Source: Clonostachys chloroleuca
Taxonomy: Eukaryota; Ascomycota; Sordariomycetes; Hypocreales; Bionectriaceae
Direction of reading: 5' to 3'
Assembly (NCBI GenBank): GCA_037952775.1
Contig: JBANAY010000003.1
Location: 11,532,001 to 11,596,000 of the forward strand
DNA: 64,000 nt
The first letter of the stretch is position 1. Every line of letters begins with the position of its first letter. Positions 1 through 10,587 of this stretch are shown one piece after another. The notes beneath the pieces were generated by a model. The model was given only the letters and a program-made list of their open reading frames with translations, ran no database searches and was not told where the DNA came from. A program made the position numbers and the translations under genes.

Positions 1-242
1 GGACTGGTCGCTGCGTCTTATCTTATCGTCGCGGGGCAGGTGGGTCACTCCGGGGTCCAGCAGAAGCTTGCTTTGGGGAGCCGGACATGCGACCAGTCTC
101 TCAAGCCGAATTCAATCTTATGGGCGACTGCGCAATCCGTTGCTCTTCTCTCAACCAATCCACCTCTGTTTTGCGACTGCGCATCGATCGTCCTGAGGTG
201 CATTGACCCGATAAGATAATTAGAATTGATATCAGTTCCACT
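1..242. other. 5' flank of the first gene
   Basis: I see no gene in this stretch. It ends directly at the ATG of the J-domain gene and presumably holds its promoter and leader. A short open frame on the minus strand overlaps the first exon of that gene and looks like a shadow. Confidence 0.4.
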
Positions 243-1026
243 ATGGCTACCGAAAATGATAAGGAAGACCGAGACGCTCTTGATGCGCTCGAGCTTGAGG
301 CCAAGGAGTTTGATAAGGTAAGCTGCGAAGTCATCACTTGCCCGATCTCTGCTAATCTATGGAACAGGATGCCGAAATAGATAGAATTTTGAATGCATTT
401 CGCTTAGATGCGTAAGCCGCTCCTATAATCCCCTCACTCTCCCCTGCGCGGCGCATGCGCTCCGTCATCGCTTTCTCTAACCGCTCCATAGGTATGCTGT
501 GCTAGATCTCCAGCCCGGTATCACCGAAAGTGATATCAAGGCCTGCTACCGAAAGAAGTCCCTACTGATCCATCCGGATAAAACAAAGAACCCCCGAGCC
601 CCCGATGCGTTCGACCGCTTGAAGAAGGCCCAGACGGAGCTGATGGACGAGAAGCACCGCGAGCGCCTGGACGAGGCTATCGCCGACGCGCGCATGCTGC
701 TCATCCGCGAGAACAAGTGGACGGTCGATAGCGAGGAGCTCAAGACGGACGACTTCGCCAAGAAGTGGCGGCTCAAAGCCCGCGAGGTCCTCATCGACAA
801 CGAGCACCGCCGCCGCCGCCAGATGAAGGCGCAGCTTCAGGAGGAGGGCCGGGAGCAGCGCCGGCAGGATCAGGAGCTGGAGGAGAGGAAGCGGAAGAGG
901 CAGCACGAGCAGGACTGGGAGGCGACACGGGATGAGCGCATCAGCAGCTGGCGTACGTTCCAAAAGGGCAAGTCTGGCGACGGCTCGGAGAAGAAGAAAA
1001 AGAAGAAGCTCAAGCCAATTGGGTGA
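243..1026 (+). CDS. spf31: J-domain protein, Spf31/DNAJC8-like
   Basis: Three exons (243-317, 368-411, 492-1026) give 217 residues. The introns have GTAAG donors and the frame is continuous across both. A single J domain starts at about residue 38, with the HPD tripeptide at about residues 67-69 in the context LLIHPDKT. There is no Gly/Phe or zinc region, so this is a class III J-protein. The second half is a long charged coiled coil rich in Lys, Arg and Glu, ending in a poly-Lys stretch. This layout matches the Spf31/DNAJC8 family, small J-proteins found with spliceosomal particles that stimulate Hsp70 in the nucleus. Family membership is read from the architecture. The splicing role is known for the family and is inferred here. 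The gene is tail to tail with mdj1, about 610 bases apart. Confidence 0.85.
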
Positions 1027-1637
1027 GCGAGGCGGTGTGATTAGGTGATGGCATTTTACTTTTGGAGTTATGGCGATCTACGGGTTGGAATTTGGGCGAG
1101 CAGTATTGGTATTTCTCTTGCTCCTGACCTCTGCTCTGGTCCAAGCATACACGTACCTAGATAGAACATGGCAATGTGTGAGAAGCACTAGGCCGCTCTG
1201 ACAGCGATGAGATCAACCCCCCAAAGGGTGACACGGCAATAGACATATTATGCACTGTATCACATGACTCTTTGATTTGGTTGACTGCGATTGCCCATAA
1301 CAATATTCTCACTTCTGGTAGTTGTGTACGAGTTGGCAAAGTGAAAGTCTTGAGATACGATCTGAGTTGTGGTTGATTTGGCAGGAGGAGAGTGGCCTGT
1401 ATTGTACTTTTACATCGCTTCTCCCTCTATCTATAATACAGTGCCTAAATAGCTTGATAAATATATGTATACAAGTTGAGGTGCGCTTGGATTCGCCACC
1501 GACGCCAGAAACAGAATATTCAACCTTTTTTACAAACACCGGCAAATGCAGCCCCTCCGCCCAAGTCTATACGTCTGGTTTCTCATCGCTCAATAGCGTA
1601 TGTATTTTTTTTATATTTTTTTTTTGGTTTGGAAGGG
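1027..1637. other. intergenic, convergent 3' ends
   Basis: This spacer lies between the stop codons of the Spf31-like gene and mdj1. It is AT-rich near 1420-1480 and has T-rich stretches near 1605-1625, as expected for 3' processing signals of both genes. I see no gene here. Confidence 0.5.
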
Positions 1638-3375
1638 TTAGTTGGAACCCGATTTCTTGCTGTCATTGCTGTCATCAGTCTTCTTTGCCTTGTCATCAGA
1701 GTTAGTGCTGAATCCCTGTCCTTCCTCTGCATTATGCTGGTGTGCTGGGTGGTTGGTGAAATTGTGCCACATGGATTTGAGGAAACCCTCGTCCTTGTGA
1801 GCATCTGCCGAAGTCGAGTTGCTAGAGGAAGGAATTAGTTAGGCTGGGAACGTCTGACGTGAGACTCTAGGCGAGAGTCTTACCTCGAAGATGAGACGTT
1901 CATGACACGCTTGGCCGTCTTGTCACCCATCTCGTCCGCTAGCATCTCCACTATCGTTCGTTGGTTCGCGCTCAAGTATTTTGGCATGTTCACCTTGAAC
2001 TCAACCCTCAGGTCACCAGAGCCTCCTCTACGAGCACCGAGCCGTTTCATACCCATCCCGGCAAGGGTCATCTTGTCTCCGGTGTTGGTTCCCGTTGCAA
2101 CCTTGACGTTGACTTCTCCGTCAAGTGTTGGCACGGCCACTTGACCACCTAGAAGAGCCGTGGTGAGGGGGATAGTGGCCGTGTAGAGGATGTTGGAACC
2201 CTCTCTTCGGAACTTGGGGTCTTTGGCAACTCGGACGAAGACGTATAAGTCTCCCCGCTGGGTCCTTACGTGAGGATCAGCGGTTTTTCCTGTTACGGGA
2301 GCATCACCTGCTCCGTCAACACGCAGCCGCATCCCGTCTTCGATACCGGCAGGGATGTCGACAGTGATTGTTTTGCGTTCTCGGACTACGCCATGACCAG
2401 AGCAACTTCGGCACTCCGAGCCTCTGGGAATGGTGGTGCCTGTTCCCTCGCAAGTTCCACAAGTTGATGCCATTTGGAACCCGCCTTGCATGAAGTGCAC
2501 TCGGGTACCAGTACCGTTGCAGGACTTGCAAGGAGATCGCTGGGTTCCGGCCTTTAGGCCGCTTCCGTCGCAAGTACCGCAAGGAACCTGAGGCGTCAGG
2601 TTGATAGTCTTGCTCGTTCCCTTAGCGGCCTCCATGAAGGTAATGCTTGCTTGAACCTCCACATTGTCACCGACCAGAATTTCCTGCTGGAACGGACCCG
2701 AACGGCCTCCCCGTCGCCCTCCGAAGGGTCCGCCCTGTTGACCGGTAAAGGCTGAGAAGATATCGTCGAAGTTGAAGCCTCCTCCGAAACCACCCTGAGC
2801 ACCGCCGAAACCGGAGAAGGGGCCTCCAGCTCCGCCGAAGGGATCACCGCCTGGTGCACCGGCTCCGCTTGGATCGAAGCCGGCAGCGCCAAAGGTATCG
2901 TACTGCTCTTTCTTCTTGGGGTCGGACAGAATTTCGTATGCGGACTGGATGTCGCCAAATTTCTCCTTCGCAGATGGATCCTTGTTCGTGTCCGGATGGT
3001 ACTTCTTCGCCAACCCATAGTATGCCTTCTTGATCTCGGCGGCTGAGGCACTCTTGCTGACACCTAAGGCTTGGTACGGGTCTTTCTGACTGAGGACGTT
3101 GGTGGTATGGAAGGCCTGAATGGGACGGGAGCTGTCAGCCATTATATTACCAATCGCATTCCTATCATGCGGCAACTTACTCGCTTAGAGAGAGGGGGTT
3201 TCGGACTCGACGCCGGGCAAGGGCCAGGCCGCTTTGAAGCTCTGATGGAGAGGCTGGCCGTGTGAAGCTTTGCGCTGCTCCGCCCGCAGTCTCGGAGCTT
3301 GACCTGTCTGCCCAACTGGCGGCGGGAGATGGCACGGGCGGGCGCCGCGGCCTTGGTGAAGAAAGTCGCATTCAT
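1638..3375 (-). CDS. mdj1: mitochondrial Hsp40 co-chaperone Mdj1
   Basis: Three exons (3375-3181, 3115-1884, 1821-1638) give 536 residues. The ATG at 3375 opens a basic, Ala/Ser-rich leader of about 65 residues that looks like a mitochondrial presequence. Next come a J domain with HPD at about 105-107, a long Gly/Phe region, and four zinc-binding CxxCxGxG repeats ([32 protein letters not shown]). The C-terminal substrate-binding and dimerisation domain follows. The last intron is easy to miss: its donor GTAAG overlaps an in-frame TAA at 1880, and splicing to 1821 adds an acidic/Ser/Asn-rich tail beginning with DEGFLKSMW. Class I J-proteins deliver unfolded matrix proteins to Ssc1/mtHsp70. Start, exons and family all agree. 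Confidence 0.93.
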
Positions 3376-4074
3376 CTTGAGTTCCAATGATTCGCCTGGC
3401 TCCTTGACGAAACCGAGAGCGTCTAATTAAATAGCCAATCTGGCCTCGATGGTTTTAGTCCAGTCACTTCCCCAGAAATTCTTTGAGGTTCGACAAGCCA
3501 ATCCCGAAATTTTCGGTGGATGCCTCAGGCCGCCATGCCGTCATAAGCCGAACCTACCCAGTAATATCACCACAGCCGATAGGACGAAGATAATCACATA
3601 TCCGAACCGCCTCACTGGGGCGCGGTAACCAGGGGCAGGCTTGTTGCTCTGCAGTTGTCAGGAGAGCAGAATCTACTTGGGATTGAACTGCTTTGCAAGT
3701 TGCAACTTGCATTCGACTCTTTTCTGCTTTCTTTTCTTTTCTGCTTTCTTTACGGATCCAAAACCGTGCCTTACGGTCCCAGCCTTTTGATTATTATTTT
3801 TGTCGGCAGGGCACCGAAGTGGACCAAACATGAGATGCAAAGATGATGTTTATTCTCCTAGGAGGAGGTACTGTGTCTGGGCAACACGCAACAGACGAAA
3901 TATGTGCCGAGATGCTATGTTCGTGCAACGACGTTGCGTATCTATTAACTGACCCGGTTGACCCTGCAAAAAAAAAATGACACCATGGAGAGAATAAGGC
4001 TGCTCCAACAACCGGTAACGCCTGACGCTCTTAACAATGCATAGTCGAAAATCAAAATCTGGATGGGCGCTGCT
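3376..4074. other. intergenic between mdj1 start and SAP30 stop
   Basis: This contains the mdj1 promoter side and the 3' flank of the SAP30-like gene. Pyrimidine-rich segments occur near 3715-3750 and an A-run at 3968-3976. I see no gene. Confidence 0.4.
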
Positions 4075-4694
4075 CTAATCCTCTGTAATGATGTTATGAT
4101 TGGCGGAGCCTCGCAGCTTGGATGCGTTCTCGCTCCTTACTTTGTAAACCAGGTCGACGATGACATCGTTCTCCTGGATGCCCAGGCCATTGAAGTGTTT
4201 CCGCACAGCCATGGCGAGCTGCTCTCGGTTCTGTCTTATTTTTTTCCGCCGTGCCATGGTCGGGGAGTATATGCCGATGCTGCCTGGTCGCACGAATATC
4301 GTTTGGTGGAAGGTGCTGGTGAAGGAGCTGGGCGTGTTGAGTTGGTGTTCGCGGCGGTATGCGTGGAGAGCGTCTCGGTCGAATCCAGACCATTGAAGCT
4401 AAGTGAGCCTGTTAGTGATGAAGGAAAGAGTAGATACTGCATGAGAGCATGAGGAGGAGGGGTAGGGAAGGACGAGGAGCGGTCACGTACACTGGGAGCG
4501 ACGGGCTCAGTGGGTGGCAGCTCGGGGATGACAGGAGCAGTGGCGTTGACCGTTTTCTGGTGACTGGAGCCACCTTGCTGGCTGGTGACCCGGCGCATTT
4601 TGGTGGATGAGTGATTCGATCCGTTCTTCTCTTTGGCATTGGGAGTCTCCGATTTGGAGTCGTCGTGGTTGCGGGAGGACTTGGCGGGAGCCAT
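4075..4694 (-). CDS. SAP30: Sap30-like subunit of Sin3 histone deacetylase complex
   Basis: Two exons (4694-4491 and 4398-4075) give 175 residues. The intron has donor GTACGT and branch ACTAAC. Splicing moves the second exon into the frame starting LQWSGFDRDALHAYRR. The N-terminal 68 residues are low-complexity (Ser, Lys, Asn, Pro). The C-terminal half, with LHAYRR, a Pro/Ser stretch, a basic ARRKKIRQNREQL segment and VRKHFNGLGIQENDVI, matches the fungal form of the Sap30 Sin3-binding domain. Sap30 bridges Sin3 and Rpd3 in the large deacetylase complex and so helps repress transcription. The domain is recognisable by eye, but fungal Sap30 is divergent, so the name is a family-level call. Confidence 0.78.
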
Positions 4695-5214
4695 GGCGAA
4701 CGATGGATGTCGGCTGGCGATCAGCGGCGTTGCGATAAAGTCGGCTGGTCGAGTGCAGCAGTGAAAACCAAGAAGCGTAGAAAGCAGACGGAGCCGGATT
4801 GCATGTTACAAGGAATTTGTGGTTGTCTGCGGGCATGTCCGGTTGAATGGGTAGTGTTGGGGAGAGAGCCGCCGTGAGAGCATGGGACAAAGGAAGCGAA
4901 CGACCGGAGGTGGTTCGGCGTTCGATCAGGCGCACAAAATTGGCACGCGCGCAAATAATTAATTGGGAAGAGCGCGACGTCACACTCTAAAACGGCGGGG
5001 TACCTCTCTTTGGCGGGTAAACGCCCAGCAAAGCGAAGTACCTCACCTGCAACGTCTGCCGTTGAGTTAGCCGACCTGATTGGTGCGTCTCCGTTTGGCT
5101 TCCCACTGCCTGCATGACCATGCAACTAATAAGGGACCTGACTACTTCTTCAGTGGCTCTGCTTATTCCCCGCCAAGTGGGTGCTCTTTTCCCGCAAGGC
5201 AGAGGCTTCTTTCT

Positions 5215-5480
5215 TTACTTAACACAATAATAAGAGAATGATTTATTATACTATGATATTTAGCTTGATATTGCATTTATTACCAAGTTAATCATTTTGA
5301 TATTGTATTGAAATTGAACCCTGAACTTTTTAGATGTGCTATGTTTTATGTCAGTGGCTTGCCCGCTTAAGGGTGGTTGAAAATGGACCCCTAATTTTCG
5401 ACGGTCTTTGGAAGAAGAGCGAGAAAAATATTAAGTATAATGACTCGCCAAAAAAAAAAAAAATGAAGAAGAAGAAGAAA
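5215..5480. repeat. AT-rich island, possible degraded repeat
   Basis: This patch is strikingly richer in A and T than its neighbours and ends in an A-run at about 5451-5462. In Pezizomycotina such islands are often remnants of transposons mutated by RIP (C-to-T changes in repeats). I cannot recognise an element in it, so its origin is inference. Confidence 0.3.
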
Positions 5481-8400
5481 GGGCAGTTGAGATCATGTGT
5501 TTTATTATCTTACTAGGAAGGCACAAGGCTGGAACGAATCAGGTACCACTTCATAGTAGCAAGCACCTACCATTTCCAAAGTATCATTCACCCACAGATA
5601 TGCTACGATGGTTTCTTGAAAGACACTCTGCGTGGCAGATACTCTGCTCTTTCTGGCAAACGTCTTTCCATACTACTACCTCCCAACACGGTAGAGCCTC
5701 TTCTGAAACGCATTGACGGACTGAGTTATTCCAATCGAGGTAGATTGTTAAGACGTGTTTGGCATGGAGCATTTTTGGGACCTATCAACGCAACACGTTT
5801 CCTGGCCATTTTTTTAATGTGTGTCGTGAATTTTGCTTGAAAATACTACGCATCAAAGTAGCAAGAAGAGCAACAGATAATTTCCGTTCAGGAATGCTTT
5901 TATTCCCACGAAAAGCCCCCAGCTGCGTTCATTATCGGAGGAGGGCCGTGGCCTGTAGGCATGAATCTAAATATCTTGCGAGCTGCCGCAAGCGAATAGC
6001 TTAGATTGCTTGGCTCGAGAATCTAGGCCTTGCTAAGCTGTCATCTGATCGAGCTTTGATAAGGTCCTTCCTTGGTAGGCAATCTGGATCGTCATGGGCT
6101 CCTCATGATATTCGTCATCTTGAGACTATGTTGGGCTCGGTGGTCTTCATTGATATCAGTGACTGCATTGACGTTGATAGGTGATGGCGAAGTTGTAAAG
6201 ACACATTAAGATCTTGTAATGAGAACATGGACCTTACGACGGACTCTGTCTGTTTATTATACGCCCGATTTACGTATTAATAATTTGGGGATGGGGGTTC
6301 CCGCCTCCCATTGCCCGTAGCCGCGCTAACCCCCACGCCTTTGATCTACTGAAGACTTGGCGAGCTTGCAGCTTAGAGTAGGACCTGATCTTTCATGACG
6401 ATTTCCCATGTGTAGCTCAAAATAGGACGGATAGACATGGGGATCGCGCATCTGTTGTACAGCCTTACGCCCAAACATGCAATTGTGCCTCCATCGCATG
6501 AGCCCAGACATGGTGGGTGAGATGAAATGTCTCGCCCAGCCTGCGATCCCAATACGGTCACTAGACCGTACATGACACAGACCTACCCCAGCTAACCTGG
6601 TTGGACTTTGGATTTCCCATAGTACCAATCGCCTCTTTTCTTCTTCCGTCGACCTGCAGTCGCTAGACTACACATGACTGGTGTGGCTGTAAGGACAGCC
6701 AGTTATAGCCAGCCAAGGGAGCCGCGACACAGAGGACCCGGATCGTAATTAAAGAGGCCCGCGGAGATTGTTCATCCCAGGACGCTGCAGAGCAGGGCGC
6801 GCGCCAAAGCTGCAGGAAAACTGTTCAGCCAAAGGCCCAGAACCTCGGGGTCTGCATCTCTTTCTCCCCGTGGCAGCATCGAGCATCATTCCCTGGAATC
6901 ATCGTCCCCCAAGTGAAGATGCCCACCTCCTGCTCGTGGTTGGGACGACTTGGCCGTCCGCACCAAACATGGCTGGTGGGGTGGTCTGAGGGATGGAGGC
7001 TGCAGGCAAGGATACGTGAAACCGGGTTCTTATGAATACCACCTACACCGAGGGCAGGGTCGCATTGCTTGGCAGCTAAACGCTTGATCAGAGCTAGCTT
7101 CTCAGCCTGCCAGATGTCATAGAACCATACATCGAAGCCGTAAAGCGTGAAAAATTCTTCCCTTCGGCAGCGGCCGCCTCCGTCTCGCCTCCTCCCATCT
7201 AGCATCCAGCCGCATTCTCCAGGTGATGTGCCGTGGCGCACGTTGGCGCCCTTGGATAGGTTGGAGAGGTCTCCATGTTACACAAGCTCTCTCTGCATGA
7301 GGGAGGCGCTATGCACGCCTATGAGACAGCTAAGGCGCTGTACCTTGGGGGTGGCAGCACGGCTGGCCCCCAAGTACCGGGTACATCGATGAGTTCAGGG
7401 CAATATGCGCCCCTAAAAGGGTCTTCGGTAGGAACGCACCTCTTTACGAAGGAGCTCATCTTCAGCTGCCCTTACACTCCCTCTCATATTAACTCAAACT
7501 ATTGCAACATTATGCGTCCGTTCCATCTCCGACTCGCTGGCAAACGGTTGAGATGCATGACTGCCATCATGGTGTGCACTACGTACTACACTCACTTCCT
7601 ATGGGTGTGCCGCGTGCAGGGTGTCGCCTGTCTACAATATGCATGATGAGCATGCAGTCACATCCGGATTTCGTAGTCCATCCTGCGGCCGGAAAGCCGT
7701 CCACAGATCGCTCTGCTTTCATTAGGCCAGCACCGATTGGGAGTTGTCAAATGGTAATGTCATAATGAGAAAGGAGGGGCAGAGCATCGTTAGTCGCATC
7801 GTGGAGTGATATGGATATCATCATGCCTGGGCCGGCTCGATTAGGTCGATCCTAGGAACCTTCCGTTCAGGAATCCCGTGATGATTCGTGCTCTATCCTA
7901 CTTTAGGGAACGGTGAGGCCTGTGATGGGGTGCGATGGTGTCCGCCCCAATATGACGGGTGGATATTGCATGGACTGTTGCAATGTATTGCAAGGATAGA
8001 ACAGGGTTCTCCAAGGTGTATCTTCTCCATTAGCGGCACCCGATATCACCTCTTGTGTCTGCACTGGCAAACAAGCAAGTTTGAATCATAATTGCCGACT
8101 AGCAACGCTTTAGAGGAATGAACTGAGGGGGGAAGACGTCAAGGGGGGGTCTGAGCTACGTGATGTGTAATATTGCAGGCGACCAACGCACACCCAGGTT
8201 GCCCTCCATCCGGTATCGCCTTGCGCAACCTCATAAATTCTCATACTGGCCATTAACCGTCCAGCAGGCGATAAGGTCATCTAGAAACCTCACTGACCCC
8301 CACTGAAGCCATCTACCTGGGATGCATCCCACTCCTTCCCCAGGATTTCCGCAAGACAACTCGACAGAATGAGTACTGATGGATGCAAGGGATTCCCACA

Positions 8401-10103
8401 ATCCATGCGACCTATGTATATGAGATTGTTCCCCAGACAATGAACCACATTGGAAAGGGATGAACTGGTTGGGTACATGTTGAGTGGGTAAGGTGGCCAT
8501 ATAGATGCAACCTTTAAAGCATGTAGTCATGTAAGAACACCCCGCTGGGTGGCAGTCTGGCGCCATGAGCTTGGCAGAAGGCATGTAATCTCTGGTTGTA
8601 CTCAGGGCCGAGCCGGGAGGTATGCTTCTCTTCGACGCGTTGCGCCCTTTCGAGACATAATGCCTGTCCATCCCAATAATACGAAACTGCAAGTAGATAC
8701 TCTTGGTAGCATCTCCACTCTTGACAGCCGCATGGCTCAGACCTCAAGCTAACATAATACTCGGCTCTCGTAGTGGATGGTCTTAATGAGCGGATGCCAC
8801 GGAGTGGAAGAGGGAGGGCCTCTCACACATGCTAAAGGAAGTGATCGTTAGGTCGTGAACATGCCACTGGTCAGGCATTTTCTCTCAAAAACCTCGGTTG
8901 ACCTTTTTAGTCGACTGGTGATAATATTAGTAGAAGAAAATCAGTTGATGACCAACACCATGGTGTCATGCTATGTTCATCACTCCAGAACTACTGCGTC
9001 CTCCCAACGATAGCGGACAGGGATATCAACCTTTCTTTTTCTTGAGCTGGTCGCTAGTTGAGACATGCGTGTAATCCTTACCATGTGACTCGATCGAAAA
9101 AAACGTAGCCCGCATTAGCCTCAGCTTCGAGAAAAAATGCTCAAGCAAGCTGACGCCAGACGGAATGCCCTGTCTCTGGCCAGCCGAGAAGAGAAAGAGC
9201 TATCAGAAATCGGACGGGTCCCAGACCAGGGCCATGTGTGCCTATCACTTAGGTCTTACGATAATCCACGATCTGGCTCGCTGGTCGTGGTTAGTGGATG
9301 CCGGGCCTGCTTGCCTGCCAACGGCGAGCCGAGCAAACTCAATTCGCAATAGCCTTTGGCTCTGCAGTCAGAACGCCGTTTCTTCAAGCGGACGGCTGCA
9401 TGGCTTCCATGTATGTGTGTGCCTAGAAAAGAACCATTCCAGTTCGGCTGCCCTGCCCAACTGGCTGAGCGAGATTGGTGGGCAGAACTGTACAAGCGAT
9501 ACCCAGCAGTAGCCGATACCTTATTCGCACCGTTATTTCGTCGGGAGCCCATGTACAGGTTCAGAGGCCCACATCCCGTCCCCAGGTCGGTCCCCTATTA
9601 CTGGGCGGAGAAACTGTGTGCAGCCTAGACGCAAGTACATGTACCTCATCCGAATGCCCCAGCCCGCTGCAATGCTCCCCAAATGTACCCGCTACCAGCG
9701 TCCCTCCTCAGCGACAGGATGGCGGACAGTCGCTCTGTGCGTGGCGTCTTAGCGGCGAAATGCCCGCTAGCGCCTGGTGGCCCCCGGTGTCCCCGCCCTC
9801 TCCAGGTCCACTGGAGATTAGCATCATCCCCACTCATGCTCTTCCACTGGTATTAGTGCGCGGCGCTGCTGAGGCGAACCAAACGGTGTTCTCTTCCCCC
9901 CCAAAGGCTGGGCTAGCAGAAAGTACGTGCAGTACTGCCTGGGAAGAAACCAGGATCCCGTTACATTTTCCCGCAACCTGCCTGGACATGGGAACGGAAA
10001 AGCTGGAGGGTTTCGGCTTCGGTTCTATTATCATATAGCATCGCCCTCCATTTTCGACCCTCCTCCTCCCTCGTCCTTTCAGGAACATCGTCGCCGCCGC
10101 TTG

Positions 10104-10193
10104 ATGAACTATTGCTGAGGTGCTATGGGCTGCGAGCGCGCCGAGCCCCTACATCACTCCTCTGTGCTGCGCTTTGCCCTGCGACAACCGTGA
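10104..10193 (+). promoter_or_regulatory. possible upstream ORFs in the transcription factor leader
   Basis: Two short frames with ATG and stop lie about 400-480 bases before the main ATG: 10104-10118 (4 codons) and 10125-10193 (22 codons). Further minimal frames lie near 10250. If the leader is transcribed this far upstream, scanning ribosomes would meet them first. The transcription start is not visible, so this is tentative. Confidence 0.3.
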
Positions 10194-10587
10194 CAGCCAC
10201 GTTCCGGTGATTGAGCTGTGCCTCTCCCGAGAGTTGGGTCTCCTGTTTGATGCGCCATGGTTGATTCGCCGCTCTCCATTTGAGCTGGAGGGATTGAACA
10301 CTACCAGCCGGGCCCGAGATTCACTGGCGACGACCGTTCCTCGGCTGGAAGAATCTTCCAAAACTGTTGCGCCCAACTTGATTGCGCCTCCTGCCTGCTC
10401 GCCTCTCATCGGACCACATTTGAAGTGCACTGAGAAGCTGAGAAACGCTGCATCTCCCGCCTCAACGACCGCGTCGTCTCGGTGGTGCTGGTTGATCAAA
10501 CCAGTCTTTTAGCCCCCATTATTTTTCTCTCTTCCCCCTTTCCTGATAATATTCTTTTTTAAATCTCATCCCCTTCTCGTCGCCAGC

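Larger units (their letters stand above)
4695..10587. other. long gene-free region upstream of the transcription factor
   Basis: Nearly 5.9 kb carries only short open frames with no recognisable domain, splice pattern or sustained codon bias. The first about 400 bases are the divergent promoter side of SAP30. An AT-rich patch lies at about 5215-5480, and ordinary GC content returns from about 6300. The last kilobase is CT-rich and ends at the ATG of the zinc-finger gene, so it probably holds a long leader. Several short upstream frames occur there, for example 10104-10118 and 10125-10193. No gene is supported. Confidence 0.45.

Noticed and set aside
8231..8692. 153-codon minus-strand frame in the long spacer
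   Set aside because: No domain, no splice context, no codon bias, and its first codon is not ATG.
9475..10038. 187-codon plus-strand frame before the transcription factor
   Set aside because: Composition is Ser/Pro-rich and random-like. It has no domain and lies in the likely leader.
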